Shown here: piece by piece, positions 34,499-43,082 of the stretch | Layout of the letters: the number at the start of each line of letters is the position of its first letter | Numbering within the stretch: the stretch's first letter is position 1 | NCBI GenBank assembly: GCA_025449935.1 | Contig: JANWIJ010000082.1 | Location: forward strand, 36,613 to 100,612 | Direction of reading: 5' to 3' | DNA: 64,000 nt | From: Chitinophagaceae bacterium | Lineage (GTDB): Bacteria > Bacteroidota > Bacteroidia > Chitinophagales > Chitinophagaceae | Position numbers and translations under genes: made by a program | Notes under the pieces: model-generated | What the model saw: only the letters and a program-made list of their open reading frames with translations | Told to the model about the DNA's origin: nothing | The model's database searches: none

Positions 34499-35929
34499 TT
34501 AAAGAGATGAAACGACAAGAGTCTTCTTTTTTCTGTCCAGGTAATAATAAGCGAGTTTATTACCCACCGGGTAAACACCTTCGCTTCCCTGTGGTATCTT
34601 AATATTCTTCGTAAATTTTTCAATTCTCTCTTCCAGCGGCGGCTCAATTTCCCCCTCCATTTTTTCAAAATCGTCTTTGTGTAAAAGCGATTTGAAACGG
34701 GCTGATTTTGTCCATTCCCTGGAAAAGCCGACCGACGGGACATAAACCGGGGCCATTCCCGGGGCACCACCCATCCACATTCCTCCACCGCCACCTCCTC
34801 CCCGCAGCATGGCGTAAGAGCCTATCGTCAATTCTACCGTGAAGGCAGCCGAATTCCTGGCAATTACCAGGGCTCTGCCTGATGTCATTTTGCGCAGTAA
34901 TTGTTTTGTCTTTTCCAGTTTTTTTTCTTCCCCGGAGAAATAAGCACTGCCTTCCTGCAATATATCCGTATTGCGAAAACTAATTTCTTCATCTTTCCCG
35001 GCGGAGTATTGTTTCAAAACCCGGCCGGTATAAAAATCATGCACCGACAATTGAAGGGCATCATTACAGCACACCACCGAATAAAGATGCCGGTCAAGTA
35101 AAAAAGAACCATGCGACTGGAAAGCGCCTGATACAGCGTTACAGGGTTCAAACGTTCGTTGTATTTCCCGCGAAGTGACTTTTTTTGCTTGCAGGTCCAG
35201 TTCGAGCACCCGGGTAGTATTTATTGATTTATCGATGGTGATAATGAGGGAATCATTCCGGTAATACATCTTGCCATAACTTTTTGCTTTATCGATAGAG
35301 GGCTCTTCCCAGTCATTGATATAAGAAATTTCTGAGTTTCTTGACCATCCATCCTCTTTGGAGAAAGCATTATGCAGGCTTGTTTCGCCCAGTTCGGATC
35401 CCAGGTACGCAAACTCCAATACTTCATGAGCTTCTTTTTTCCCAAAACGATAAACATTGATCTTGTCTTCCTTTTTTTTCACACTCACAAATAAAAACTG
35501 GTCACCTAAACTCAGGGATCCCATGAACATTTGTTTTCGTATCTCCAGGTTAGCGGGGATATAATTATTCAACCCGGTGGCGGGATCATAGATATAGTGT
35601 GAGATTTCATCATCATCTTCACTGGTTGCCAGCAGGTAATGCACCTTGTCTCCTTCAAAAAAACCTCCCGTCAATACCTGGTAAACCGGAGTTTTTCCCG
35701 CTGTAAATTCCTTTAGTAGAACATAGTTCCCGTCAATGATATACCCTTTTACCTCACCCCTGCTTACGCCCAATATGCAAACCCTGTTTCGTTCCTTATT
35801 GATAATGGTGTATGTATGATAGTCTCCTACGGATGATTTTGAAGTTTTGAAATCTATTTCAAGTTTTCTTTCCTGCGCTGAGCTGCTTACAGTAATAAGA
35901 ACAAACAGGTATAAGAGGGTCCAGTGCAT
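34499..35929 (-). CDS. Exported protein of unknown function
   Basis: A 476-aa protein with a signal peptide (ending TVSSSAQ). It is rich in short beta-strands separated by charged turns, as in a beta-propeller: YHTYTIINKERNRVCILGVSRGE, KVHYLLATSEDDDEISHYIY, FLFVSVKKKEDKINVYRF. A glycine-rich stretch (RGGGGGGGMWMGGAPG) near residue 380 interrupts it. The C-terminus ends with a strand that reads like a last blade. I know no named family. It may form a transcription unit with the lipoprotein downstream. Confidence 0.72.
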   Translation of the reverse strand: MHWTLLYLFVLITVSSSAQERKLEIDFKTSKSSVGDYHTYTIINKERNRVCILGVSRGEVKGYIIDGNYVLLKEFTAGKTPVYQVLTGGFFEGDKVHYLLATSEDDDEISHYIYDPATGLNNYIPANLEIRKQMFMGSLSLGDQFLFVSVKKKEDKINVYRFGKKEAHEVLEFAYLGSELGETSLHNAFSKEDGWSRNSEISYINDWEEPSIDKAKSYGKMYYRNDSLIITIDKSINTTRVLELDLQAKKVTSREIQRTFEPCNAVSGAFQSHGSFLLDRHLYSVVCCNDALQLSVHDFYTGRVLKQYSAGKDEEISFRNTDILQEGSAYFSGEEKKLEKTKQLLRKMTSGRALVIARNSAAFTVELTIGSYAMLRGGGGGGGMWMGGAPGMAPVYVPSVGFSREWTKSARFKSLLHKDDFEKMEGEIEPPLEERIEKFTKNIKIPQGSEGVYPVGNKLAYYYLDRKKKTLVVSSL

Positions 35930-36052
35930 ATAAATATTACGGAATTGACCGGGGGCTAAAATAGCTAATTATTAAAAAAGGAGAAGTGGCGGGTAAATCG
36001 GTGGGAGAATCACTCTCCTGAAATCGCTTATCTTCGTCGCAAATTTTTACGA

Positions 36053-37264
36053 ATGAATCTCCACGAATACCAGGCCAAGGAATTATTAAAAAAATATAAC
36101 GTCCCCGTGCAGGAAGGTTTTGCCTGCACTACTGTACAGGAAGCCGAGGATGCATACCGCCAGATCAAAACTCAGACAGGCAGCAAGTTTGCCGTTGTAA
36201 AAGCACAGATACATGCAGGTGGCCGTGGCAAGGGTACAGTAAAAGAAAATGGCATTAACGGGGTAAAAGTAGCTAAATCGCTGGAAGACATCCAGGAGTT
36301 TGCCGGTAAAATATTGGGCGGCACACTGGTGACTGTACAGACCGGGCCGGCCGGCAAAATAGTAAACAAAATTTATGTGGCGGCCGACATGTACTACGAC
36401 GGGCCCAGCGAAAGAAAGGAATTTTACCTGTCGATCCTCCTCGACCGGAGCAAAGGACAAAATGTAATCATGTACAGCACCGAAGGGGGTATGAATATCG
36501 AGGACGTGGCACATGATACCCCGGAGAAAATTTTTAAAGAATGGGTTCATCCTTCCGGAGGTTTGCAGGGTTTCCAGGCCAGGAAGATTGCATTCAACCT
36601 CGGCCTGTCCGGTGAAGCATTTAAGAACTGTACCCGGTTCGTCACCAATCTTTATAATGCCTATGTCGGACTGGATTGTTCCATGCTGGAAATAAATCCG
36701 TTGTTCAAGGCTTCTGACAACAAAATAATTGCTGTTGATTGTAAAATGGGTTTGGATGAAAACTCCCTGATGCGTCATGCTGATCTTGCCTCGTTGAGAG
36801 ATACAACGGAAGAAGACCCGACAGAAGTGGAGGCCGGGAAACATAACCTGAATTTTGTAAAACTGGATGGCAATGTTGGTTGCATGGTAAACGGCGCGGG
36901 CCTGGCGATGGCAACCATGGATATGATCAAACTAAGTGGAGGTGAACCCGCGAATTTCCTGGATGTGGGTGGTACCGCGAATGCCCAAACGGTAGAGGCC
37001 GGTTTCAAGATCATATTAAAAGATCCTGCGGTAAAAGCCATCCTCATCAACATCTTTGGCGGCATTGTTCGTTGCGACCGGGTGGCGCAGGGCGTAATTG
37101 ATGCATATAAAAACCTTGGCAATATTAAAATCCCTATCATCGTCCGGCTGCAGGGCACCAATGCGGTAGAAGCTAAAAAACTGATAGATGAAAGTGGTTT
37201 GAAAGTGCAGTCTGCTATTTTATTAAGCGAGGCGGCCGAACTGGTAAAGAAAGCAGTGGCCTGA
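36053..37264 (+). CDS. sucC: Succinyl-CoA ligase, beta subunit
   Basis: A 403-aa beta subunit of the TCA-cycle enzyme that couples succinyl-CoA hydrolysis to ATP (or GTP) formation. The N-terminal ATP-grasp domain starts MNLHEYQAKELLKKYNVPV with VVKAQIHAGGRGKGTV. The C-terminal part carries FLDVGGTANAQTVEAGFKI and INIFGGIVRCDRVAQG. It is about 15 residues longer than the E. coli enzyme. The alpha-subunit gene sucD, adjacent in many bacteria, is not here: two terminators and unrelated genes follow. It is therefore a single-gene unit. Confidence 0.96.
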   Translation: MNLHEYQAKELLKKYNVPVQEGFACTTVQEAEDAYRQIKTQTGSKFAVVKAQIHAGGRGKGTVKENGINGVKVAKSLEDIQEFAGKILGGTLVTVQTGPAGKIVNKIYVAADMYYDGPSERKEFYLSILLDRSKGQNVIMYSTEGGMNIEDVAHDTPEKIFKEWVHPSGGLQGFQARKIAFNLGLSGEAFKNCTRFVTNLYNAYVGLDCSMLEINPLFKASDNKIIAVDCKMGLDENSLMRHADLASLRDTTEEDPTEVEAGKHNLNFVKLDGNVGCMVNGAGLAMATMDMIKLSGGEPANFLDVGGTANAQTVEAGFKIILKDPAVKAILINIFGGIVRCDRVAQGVIDAYKNLGNIKIPIIVRLQGTNAVEAKKLIDESGLKVQSAILLSEAAELVKKAVA

Positions 37265-37304
37265 TGAAGTTGGAAGTAACGGGGAATAAGATTTAAGGTA
37301 AAGG

Positions 37305-37331
37305 ATCCCGGCCGTAACGCCGGGATTTTTC
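37305..37331 (+). terminator. Rho-independent terminator of sucC
   Basis: ATCCCGGC (37305-37312) pairs perfectly with GCCGGGAT (37319-37326) across a 6-nt loop, followed by a T-rich tract. It lies 40 bp after the sucC stop codon. Confidence 0.88.
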
Positions 37332-37399
37332 ATTTTTATGCAATTTTTTAATGCCCTGCATCCGGCAATTAGTTAGCAGGGTTTCATATTGATGGTTTG

Positions 37400-37430
37400 A
37401 CCGTTCCGCCCAATTGGAACGGTTTTTTTA
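37400..37430 (+). terminator. Second hairpin terminator, overlapping a promoter
   Basis: ACCGTTCC (37400-37407) pairs with GGAACGGT (37416-37423), followed by seven T. It lies only 17 bp before the start of the GNAT gene and contains the TTG that could be that gene's -33 element. It may block read-through into the gene or act on the opposite strand as well. Confidence 0.75.
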
Positions 37431-37442
37431 TTTTTATATTTA
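37414..37442 (+). promoter_or_regulatory. Promoter of the GNAT gene at 37447
   Basis: TTG at 37414-37416, an 18-nt spacer and TATATTTA at 37435-37442 (seven of eight matches to the pattern). The predicted start of transcription coincides with the ATG at 37447, implying a leaderless mRNA. Confidence 0.4.
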
Positions 37443-37446
37443 CAGC

Positions 37447-37932
37447 ATGAGCCCTTTTATTATCCGGAACATCCGGCCGGCCGACAATCCTTTTCTTTCC
37501 AGAATTGTAAAAGATACACTGGCGGAATTTGGCGCCAATCATCCGGGCACTGTTTACTATGATGCAACAACGGATGCCCTCTTCGAATTATTCCAGAAAA
37601 AAGGGGCTGCCTATTTCGTAGCCGAGCGGGCAGGCGAAATATTAGGTGGCGGCGGTATTTATCCCACCCGAGGTTTACCTGCTGATACCTGTGAACTGGT
37701 GAAAATGTATTTACTCCCGCAGGCAAGAGGTACAGGTCTTGGCAGAACCCTCATTGAGAAAAGTCTGGAGTTCGCTAAAGAAACAGGTTATAAAAAAGTA
37801 TACCTGGAAACAATGCCGGAATTAAAACAGGCGCTGAACGTTTATGCCAGGTTTGGTTTTGACTATCTAAAAGGGCCGATGGGGAACAGCGGGCACACGG
37901 GCTGCAGTTTGTGGATGTTGAAACAACTGTAA
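37447..37932 (+). CDS. GNAT-family N-acetyltransferase
   Basis: A 161-aa acetyltransferase of the GNAT fold. The acetyl-CoA loop is LPQARGTGLGRTLIEKSLEFA, and the C-terminal strand pair is YKKVYLETMPELKQALNVYARFGF. The fold is complete. The substrate is unknown; homologues act on amino acids, peptides or antibiotics. The start at 37447 (MSPFIIRNIRPAD) fits the first beta-strand; an in-frame start at 37414 would lie inside the terminator hairpin. It is convergent with the SprT-like gene. Confidence 0.85.
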   Translation: MSPFIIRNIRPADNPFLSRIVKDTLAEFGANHPGTVYYDATTDALFELFQKKGAAYFVAERAGEILGGGGIYPTRGLPADTCELVKMYLLPQARGTGLGRTLIEKSLEFAKETGYKKVYLETMPELKQALNVYARFGFDYLKGPMGNSGHTGCSLWMLKQL

Positions 37933-37934
37933 GA

Positions 37935-38001
37935 TTAAGGTTAAAATTTTTGTATTAACTATACTAACCTTAAACTTTAAACCTTAAACGTCAACCTTAA
38001 A
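37935..38001. repeat. Short AACCTTAAA repeats between convergent genes
   Basis: Three direct copies of AACCTTAAA start at 37966, 37980 and 37993, the last two reaching into the end of the SprT-like gene. An inverted partial copy (TTAAGGTT) is at 37935-37942. Paired copies could form a weak bidirectional hairpin. Confidence 0.5.
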
Positions 38002-38607
38002 AATTTCATACACCGGGCTGAAGAGATACACCTTCCCCGTTTTCAGTTCCGTGCATTTAAATCTCTTTCTCAGCTGTTCTTCTTTCCGGAAGACCCTTCC
38101 GTCTTTTAGCCGGAACAAACTGCCCGGCAAAAGCTCTTCGACGAAAAGATGATCGTTTTTTTGGCTGTCATAGTTTCGCAGCACACGAAGCAGGTTCTCT
38201 TCCGCACAACTGCTGGCCGCAGGGTTCTTTAATGATAACAGCAGCTCCTTTTCGATTGGCTCCGGGAATACCCGGTGCCTGATGAATTGTTCCAGCAATT
38301 GTCCAAAAATCAGCTTCCATTCTTTTCCATGTGCCTGCACCCGGTTCCCATATTTTTCGAATGTCAGCAGGTGGGCCAGTTCATGGAGCAGCGTAATAAG
38401 AAAAGAATAAGGATTCAGGTTGCCATTCACACTGATACGATGATTGACATGATGGGTGCGGTGACGGTAATCGCCTAAAATACTTTTTCTTTCACGGGCT
38501 ATCGTAAGATGAACCCGGTACTGCTGCAGGTAAGTAGTGACCGCCTCCGCCGTCCCGGGGGGAAGGTATTCCTGCAGGTGACTGATGGGAACTTCTTTTT
38601 TAGGCAT
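37984..38607 (-). CDS. SprT-like zinc metallopeptidase
   Basis: A 207-aa SprT-domain protein. The zinc site is HELAH (HExxH) in LLHELAHLLTFEKYGNRVQAHGKEWK, with the third His in AHGKEW. The rest resembles the C-terminal zinc-ribbon region of SprT proteins but has few cysteines, so the ribbon is probably lost. Related proteins (Spartan) cut DNA-protein cross-links; bacterial SprT function is poorly known. Its start overlaps the end of the upstream AtpI-like gene by 8 bp, placing it last in an operon with bactofilin and AtpZ. Confidence 0.85.
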   Translation of the reverse strand: MPKKEVPISHLQEYLPPGTAEAVTTYLQQYRVHLTIARERKSILGDYRHRTHHVNHRISVNGNLNPYSFLITLLHELAHLLTFEKYGNRVQAHGKEWKLIFGQLLEQFIRHRVFPEPIEKELLLSLKNPAASSCAEENLLRVLRNYDSQKNDHLFVEELLPGSLFRLKDGRVFRKEEQLRKRFKCTELKTGKVYLFSPVYEIFKVDV

Positions 38608-39001
38608 TCTTTTTTTGCTTCAGCAATTTCATCAATGCCCTTGTTTCAATGCCGGTATAGATAATATACAAACCTGCACAGGCAATCAATGCCGGTTTGT
38701 TCACTCCCTTTCCCGCCACCATGATATAAATAAAAGCTGCGATTGCCAGCAGGAAGAACTTGATCATGAAGCTCCCGTACATGGCCCTTACAAAAGCCTG
38801 GGGGTTGGCCGATCTTAATGACCTGTTGGTAATGATAAAAGCGAGCAGGCTTACTGTTAACAGCAGCAGGTTGCCGGCAATCAGCACTTCCTGGTCAACT
38901 CCCTTTCCGGCCAACCAGCTTTTGGCTGAAATAAAAAAAGCGGTGAGAAAAATAAAAACGAGCAGCAGGGGCCTGATGGCCTGCAGTAATGACTTATTCA
39001 T
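38600..39001 (-). CDS. AtpI-like four-helix membrane protein
   Basis: A 133-aa protein with four predicted transmembrane helices. The segment FVRAMYGSFMIKFFLLAIAAFIYIM resembles the ATP synthase subunit I family, whose genes usually lie just before the F0F1 ATP synthase genes and whose products help assemble the c-ring or carry Mg2+. The start at 39001 overlaps the AtpZ stop codon by 4 bp; a longer frame begins further upstream but would only translate the AtpZ region in another frame. No other atp genes are in the window. Confidence 0.72.
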   Translation of the reverse strand: MNKSLLQAIRPLLLVFIFLTAFFISAKSWLAGKGVDQEVLIAGNLLLLTVSLLAFIITNRSLRSANPQAFVRAMYGSFMIKFFLLAIAAFIYIMVAGKGVNKPALIACAGLYIIYTGIETRALMKLLKQKKNA

Positions 39002-39222
39002 GGTTGTTTGTTCTTCCTGCTGGTTTCCCGGAACAATTTGTAAAAAATTCCAAACAGGACGAGCAAAGGTAAGATACAGGCCAGTAACGGTGAAGTATGG
39101 AGCCATTGATCGGTCTTCAAACCGATAAAAACAGCCAGCCCGATGGCCACAAGTAATTGCGTGCCCAGGCTGGCATAACGGTAAAGGTCGCGGTTGTTAT
39201 TTGATGATTGCCTGTTGGTCAT
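38998..39222 (-). CDS. AtpZ/AtpI-family two-helix membrane protein
   Basis: A 74-aa protein with two transmembrane helices: YASLGTQLLVAIGLAVFIGLK and LACILPLLVLFGIFYKLF, joined by TDQWLHTSP. The pattern G-x-Q-L...G-x-x-x-D-x-W is that of AtpZ, a small Mg2+-linked protein of ATP synthase operons. Its start lies 26 bp inside the 3' end of the bactofilin gene, and its end overlaps the next gene by 4 bp, so translation is probably coupled along the operon. Confidence 0.8.
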   Translation of the reverse strand: MTNRQSSNNNRDLYRYASLGTQLLVAIGLAVFIGLKTDQWLHTSPLLACILPLLVLFGIFYKLFRETSRKNKQP

Positions 39223-39607
39223 TATTATTCATCCCTACAACATTGGCGCCCATATGACACTGGCCATTGAAGGTGGCCGAAGGTTCTATCTGCAGTTTCC
39301 CTGCATATAGATTTCCTTCCACTACCGATTCCCCTCTCAACTGGAGCAGTTCTTTTGCCCGTATGTTGCCGGAAACTTTTCCCACCACATCGGCCTGGTT
39401 GCCATTAATATCGCCTTCCACCACCCCGCTGGCGCCAATAATTATTTTAGCAGAACTGTGAATGTTGCCGATAATAGTACCGTCAATACGGAGATCGCTG
39501 TTACTGCTGATATCGCCTTTCAGCGTGGTGCCGGCACTGATCAGTGTAGTGCCATTGCCACTTGTAGTTGGTTGTTGCATTTCGGTTTTGTTTTTGGTAT
39601 TAAACAT
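39197..39607 (-). CDS. Bactofilin (polymer-forming cytoskeletal protein)
   Basis: A 136-aa bactofilin. The conserved right-handed beta-helix shows repeating short strands: GTTLKGDISSNSDLRIDGTIIGNI, AKIIIGASGVVEGDI, ADVVGKVSGNIRA, SVVEGNLYAGKLQI, ATFNGQCHMG. Disordered termini flank it. Bactofilins form filaments without nucleotide and act as scaffolds for envelope enzymes. It starts 12 bp after a gene for a TM/coiled-coil protein that resembles the front part of an M23 peptidase, the usual bactofilin partner, and overlaps atpZ at its end. Confidence 0.93.
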   Translation of the reverse strand: MFNTKNKTEMQQPTTSGNGTTLISAGTTLKGDISSNSDLRIDGTIIGNIHSSAKIIIGASGVVEGDINGNQADVVGKVSGNIRAKELLQLRGESVVEGNLYAGKLQIEPSATFNGQCHMGANVVGMNNNDQQAIIK

Positions 39608-39618
39608 AGGTGTATCGA

Positions 39619-40017
39619 TTAATCATTTGAAATATCCTCTTTGGGCATCGTAATACTGGTGGTATCAAGATTAATAGTTCCCGTTCCTGCCAGGGCTTTT
39701 TTAATTCCCTCGATATATTGGGCCTTAAAGGCGTTCTGTTTTTCTGCTTCATCAACCCTGTACTTCAGCTCTCTCAGCTCCATAGCAGATTTATAATCAG
39801 TGCTGGCTCCCGGAATATAATACTTCAAAGGTGTGAAAACAATGAGGGCTACCGTCAATCCCACCAATACTACAAAAATTGTGCTTAACATGACATAGAC
39901 ACTTAATCTTGATAACTTAAAGGTCGCCACCTCTTCATAAGTGTCGTCATTCATCACCACCAGGCGATAACGGTTTCGCAGCCGTTTTAGTGTTGATTCT
40001 GTATCCAGTTGTGACAT
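39619..40017 (-). CDS. TM/coiled-coil protein resembling a headless M23 peptidase
   Basis: A 132-aa protein: a basic cytoplasmic N-terminus (RLRNRYRLVVMNDDTYEEVATFKLSRLSV), one transmembrane helix (LSTIFVVLVGLTVALIVF) and a periplasmic part with a short coiled-coil (ELRELKYRVDEAEKQNAF). The N-terminal pattern is the same as in Bacteroidota M23 peptidoglycan endopeptidases that pair with bactofilins, but the LytM catalytic domain is missing; the frame ends normally. It may be a membrane anchor for the bactofilin filament next door. It is the first gene of this operon. Confidence 0.7.
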   Translation of the reverse strand: MSQLDTESTLKRLRNRYRLVVMNDDTYEEVATFKLSRLSVYVMLSTIFVVLVGLTVALIVFTPLKYYIPGASTDYKSAMELRELKYRVDEAEKQNAFKAQYIEGIKKALAGTGTINLDTTSITMPKEDISND

Positions 40018-40160
40018 AAGGAATTTATTGAATTTTAAAGGTAAGCAATGACTCCCGGTTTTGCCAGTATCCGTTCCTCAAACAGGAGCCAAAAAAATAG
40101 CGTAGTTTTATACTAAATTATTTGAAATTCAGTTAATAAGACTTTAGATTGCGCTGGAAA

Positions 40161-43082
40161 ATGCGACCCATCCGATATACTTTTATTGCGGTTTTCTCCC
40201 TTATCCTTTGCCAGGTCAGTTTACCCTCCTTCAGCCAGTTGGGGATTCCGTTAACTATTGAAAAACCAAAGGAATATGAAGACAGGGTGCTGCGCTCCGA
40301 AAAATCTGACCAAAAAAAATTCACTGTGCCCCGCCGCTTTATTCAAAACACAGTAACACATTACAATTATTTCTTTAATGCGAACAATAAGCTGAACGAG
40401 ATCCTGGAAAGAGCCAAAACCTCGTTCACAGACGATTATTCCCAGTTACTGCCATTTTATAATTATTCGCTGGATGTCACCGCTAAGGATTCCATCCAGC
40501 TGGACTCCATTACCTACAAAGCTTCGACCGGTATCGCTTTACATGACCTGCGGAATGACTGGGTGGATAATCTTTACCTCCTGTGGGGGGCCGCCTTCTA
40601 TCTCCAAAAAGATTTTGATTCTGCCTACCTCATGTTCCAGTTCATAAACTATGCTTTTGCGCCAAAAGAAAAAGATGGTTATTATGTGACCATCGGGAGC
40701 AACCGGGACGGCAATTCCGCATTGAGTATTGCTACCAAAGAAAAAAACAGTTTACCCAGGAAAATATTTTCAGAGCCACCCAGCCGCAACGACGCGTTTA
40801 TCTGGCAGATCCGGAACTTTCTTGTACAGGATCAATTCGCCGAAGCCGCCAGCCTGATCATCACGTTGCGGAATGACCCGGTTTTTCCCAGCCGATTGAA
40901 AAATGACCTGCATGAAGTGCAGGCTTACTGGTTTTATAAACAGGGCGTCTGGGACAGCGCCGCAGTTCACCTGGTGCAAGCATTGAGCAATGCCACGAAC
41001 CAGCAGGAAAAAGCAAGATGGGAATACCTGACTGCACAACTATTTGAATTAGCCGGCAATTACAAAGAATCAGAAAAATACTATTCAAAAGTATCCAACC
41101 ATACCACGGACCTGGTACTGGACATTTATGCCAGGCTGGCTTCTATCCGGGTAAACAAGGATGAAGGTGAAAAATCAATTGAAAAAAATATTAACGAGTT
41201 ACTGAAAATGGCCAGGCGGGATAAGTATGAAGAATACCGCGATATCATTTACTACATGGCCGCGCAAATGGAACTGGAAGCCAATGATGTTGATGGCGCA
41301 CTGACCCTGCTGTTAAAAAGCACGCAATACAGCAGCAATAACCCGGCACAGCGCAATAAAGTTTTTTTACAGCTTGCAGAACTTTCCTTTTCAAAACAAC
41401 AATACCGGCAAGCCTATAATTTTTATGACAGCCTGGACATTGGCGATCCTACCCTGAAAGACCCCGACGGAATCACTGCCCGGAAAAACTCATTGGGGAT
41501 CCTGGCTGCCAATATGGAAATCATCGCAAGACAGGACAGCCTCCAGCGGATTGCCGCTATGCCGGAAGAGGAACGAAAAGATTTTGTAAAAAAAATCACC
41601 CGGCAACTCCGCAGGCAGCAGGGTTTGAAAGATGACGGTACAACGACACCTATTTCACCGCTGACCACGCAGCCACCCACCAACCTTTTTGGATCCGGTA
41701 ATCAAAAAGGTGAATGGTATTTTTATAACGCCACCTCCCGCTCCCGCGGACAAAACGATTTTAAATCAAGATGGGGCAACCGTCCCAATGTAGACAACTG
41801 GAGAAGGGGCGGAACGATCATGGCCGGCACGCAGCCGAAAAATAACCTGCCCGGGGGCACCAATTTACCTGGTGATGACCAGGCAGGGGGCGAAATAACT
41901 TTTGACGGCCTTTACGGCAATCTTCCCCTGACCCCGGAATTATTACAGCGCTCCAATGATTCAATTCAACAGGCCTTGTACGAACTGGGGAAAGTTTATA
42001 TACAGGCTATCGAGAACTGCACCGCGGGAACAGAAACATATGAACTACTGCGCAGCCGGTTCCCGGGATTTGCGCAAATGGATGAGGTTTTATTCGGCCT
42101 GTACTATTGTTATAAGAAAAACGGCGAGACCGAAAAAGCAGAGGCCATCAAAAAACTGATGATTGAAAAATTTGCCGCCAGCAATTATACAACCATCATC
42201 ACCACCGGGAAGAACCCCCAGTCAACTACTGCTGATTCGGATGCCACCAAAACCTACGAAAACATTTATGATCTTTTTGTAGAAGGAAAATTCCAGGAGG
42301 CCATTGCCCAGAAGAAAACCGCTGATAGTAAATATGGCAAGAATTACTGGACCCCGCAGCTGCTGTATATTGAAGCTGTTTACTACATACAACAACGTGA
42401 AGACAGCGTAGCTAAAAAAGTACTGGGTTCAATCATTACCCAGTTCCCCAACACAGCCCTGGCTAACCGGGCTACTACCCTGCTGGATGTGCTGGGCAGG
42501 AGAAAACAAATTGAAGAAGAACTCACCAACCTCGTGGTGAAAAGAGCGGAAGATTCAACCGGCACACAACCCATACCTCCTGTGGTGGTCAATAAGGAGC
42601 CTAAAAAGGACAGTACCGCCAATATTCCGCCGTTGGTGACGAGCCCCAAACCAAAAACGGATACAACTACCGTTACTCCACCTGCAAAAATAAATTCTCC
42701 CTATACCTGGTCAGCCAACTCCCCGCACTTTGTGGTGTTGCTTTTAAACAAAGTGGACCCTGTATTTTCCAACGAAGCTAAAAATGCTTTCTTCAGGTAT
42801 AACCGTGAAACCTATTTCAACAAAACGTTTACGACTGATCTTTACCAGCTGGATGCTGATAACCGCTTATTGCTGATCGCTCCTTTCAAAAATGTGCAGG
42901 AAGCGGTGGACTATGCCGATAAGGCCAGCCCGAAAACAGCGACCGAAATCATACCCTGGTTAAAAGGAGGGAAATACAGTTTTTCAGTTCTTTCGGCCAG
43001 TAATTTTGAGCTGTTGAAAAATAATAAAGACTTTGAGTCTTATAAGGCATTCCTGAACCAGCATTTACCGGGCAAATTCTAG
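40161..43082 (+). CDS. sprE: SprE/PorW-like type IX secretion protein
   Basis: A 973-aa exported TPR-rich protein. After a signal peptide (ending PSFSQ), helical repeats run through residues 70-480. The diagnostic stretch GEWYFYNATSRSRGQNDFKSRWGNR, followed by NVDNWRRG, is the hallmark of SprE (Flavobacterium johnsoniae gliding protein) and PorW (Porphyromonas T9SS). More TPR-like helices and a proline-rich linker (PKPKTDTTTVTPPAK) precede a C-terminal domain. PorW/SprE links the T9SS motor to the translocon. Most homologues are lipoproteins; here the candidate lipobox (LILC) is poor. Two T9SS cargo proteins lie in the same window. The start was set at MRPIRYTF; MRWK four codons upstream is an alternative. 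Confidence 0.87.
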   Translation: MRPIRYTFIAVFSLILCQVSLPSFSQLGIPLTIEKPKEYEDRVLRSEKSDQKKFTVPRRFIQNTVTHYNYFFNANNKLNEILERAKTSFTDDYSQLLPFYNYSLDVTAKDSIQLDSITYKASTGIALHDLRNDWVDNLYLLWGAAFYLQKDFDSAYLMFQFINYAFAPKEKDGYYVTIGSNRDGNSALSIATKEKNSLPRKIFSEPPSRNDAFIWQIRNFLVQDQFAEAASLIITLRNDPVFPSRLKNDLHEVQAYWFYKQGVWDSAAVHLVQALSNATNQQEKARWEYLTAQLFELAGNYKESEKYYSKVSNHTTDLVLDIYARLASIRVNKDEGEKSIEKNINELLKMARRDKYEEYRDIIYYMAAQMELEANDVDGALTLLLKSTQYSSNNPAQRNKVFLQLAELSFSKQQYRQAYNFYDSLDIGDPTLKDPDGITARKNSLGILAANMEIIARQDSLQRIAAMPEEERKDFVKKITRQLRRQQGLKDDGTTTPISPLTTQPPTNLFGSGNQKGEWYFYNATSRSRGQNDFKSRWGNRPNVDNWRRGGTIMAGTQPKNNLPGGTNLPGDDQAGGEITFDGLYGNLPLTPELLQRSNDSIQQALYELGKVYIQAIENCTAGTETYELLRSRFPGFAQMDEVLFGLYYCYKKNGETEKAEAIKKLMIEKFAASNYTTIITTGKNPQSTTADSDATKTYENIYDLFVEGKFQEAIAQKKTADSKYGKNYWTPQLLYIEAVYYIQQREDSVAKKVLGSIITQFPNTALANRATTLLDVLGRRKQIEEELTNLVVKRAEDSTGTQPIPPVVVNKEPKKDSTANIPPLVTSPKPKTDTTTVTPPAKINSPYTWSANSPHFVVLLLNKVDPVFSNEAKNAFFRYNRETYFNKTFTTDLYQLDADNRLLLIAPFKNVQEAVDYADKASPKTATEIIPWLKGGKYSFSVLSASNFELLKNNKDFESYKAFLNQHLPGKF

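Noticed and set aside
34168..34794. A 208-codon minus-strand open frame spanning two genes
   Set aside because: It overlaps the two exported-protein genes in another frame, has no start context or domain, and its composition is unlike its neighbours.
36086..36844. A 252-codon open frame antisense to sucC
   Set aside because: sucC is certain; the antisense frame is a by-product of its codon use.
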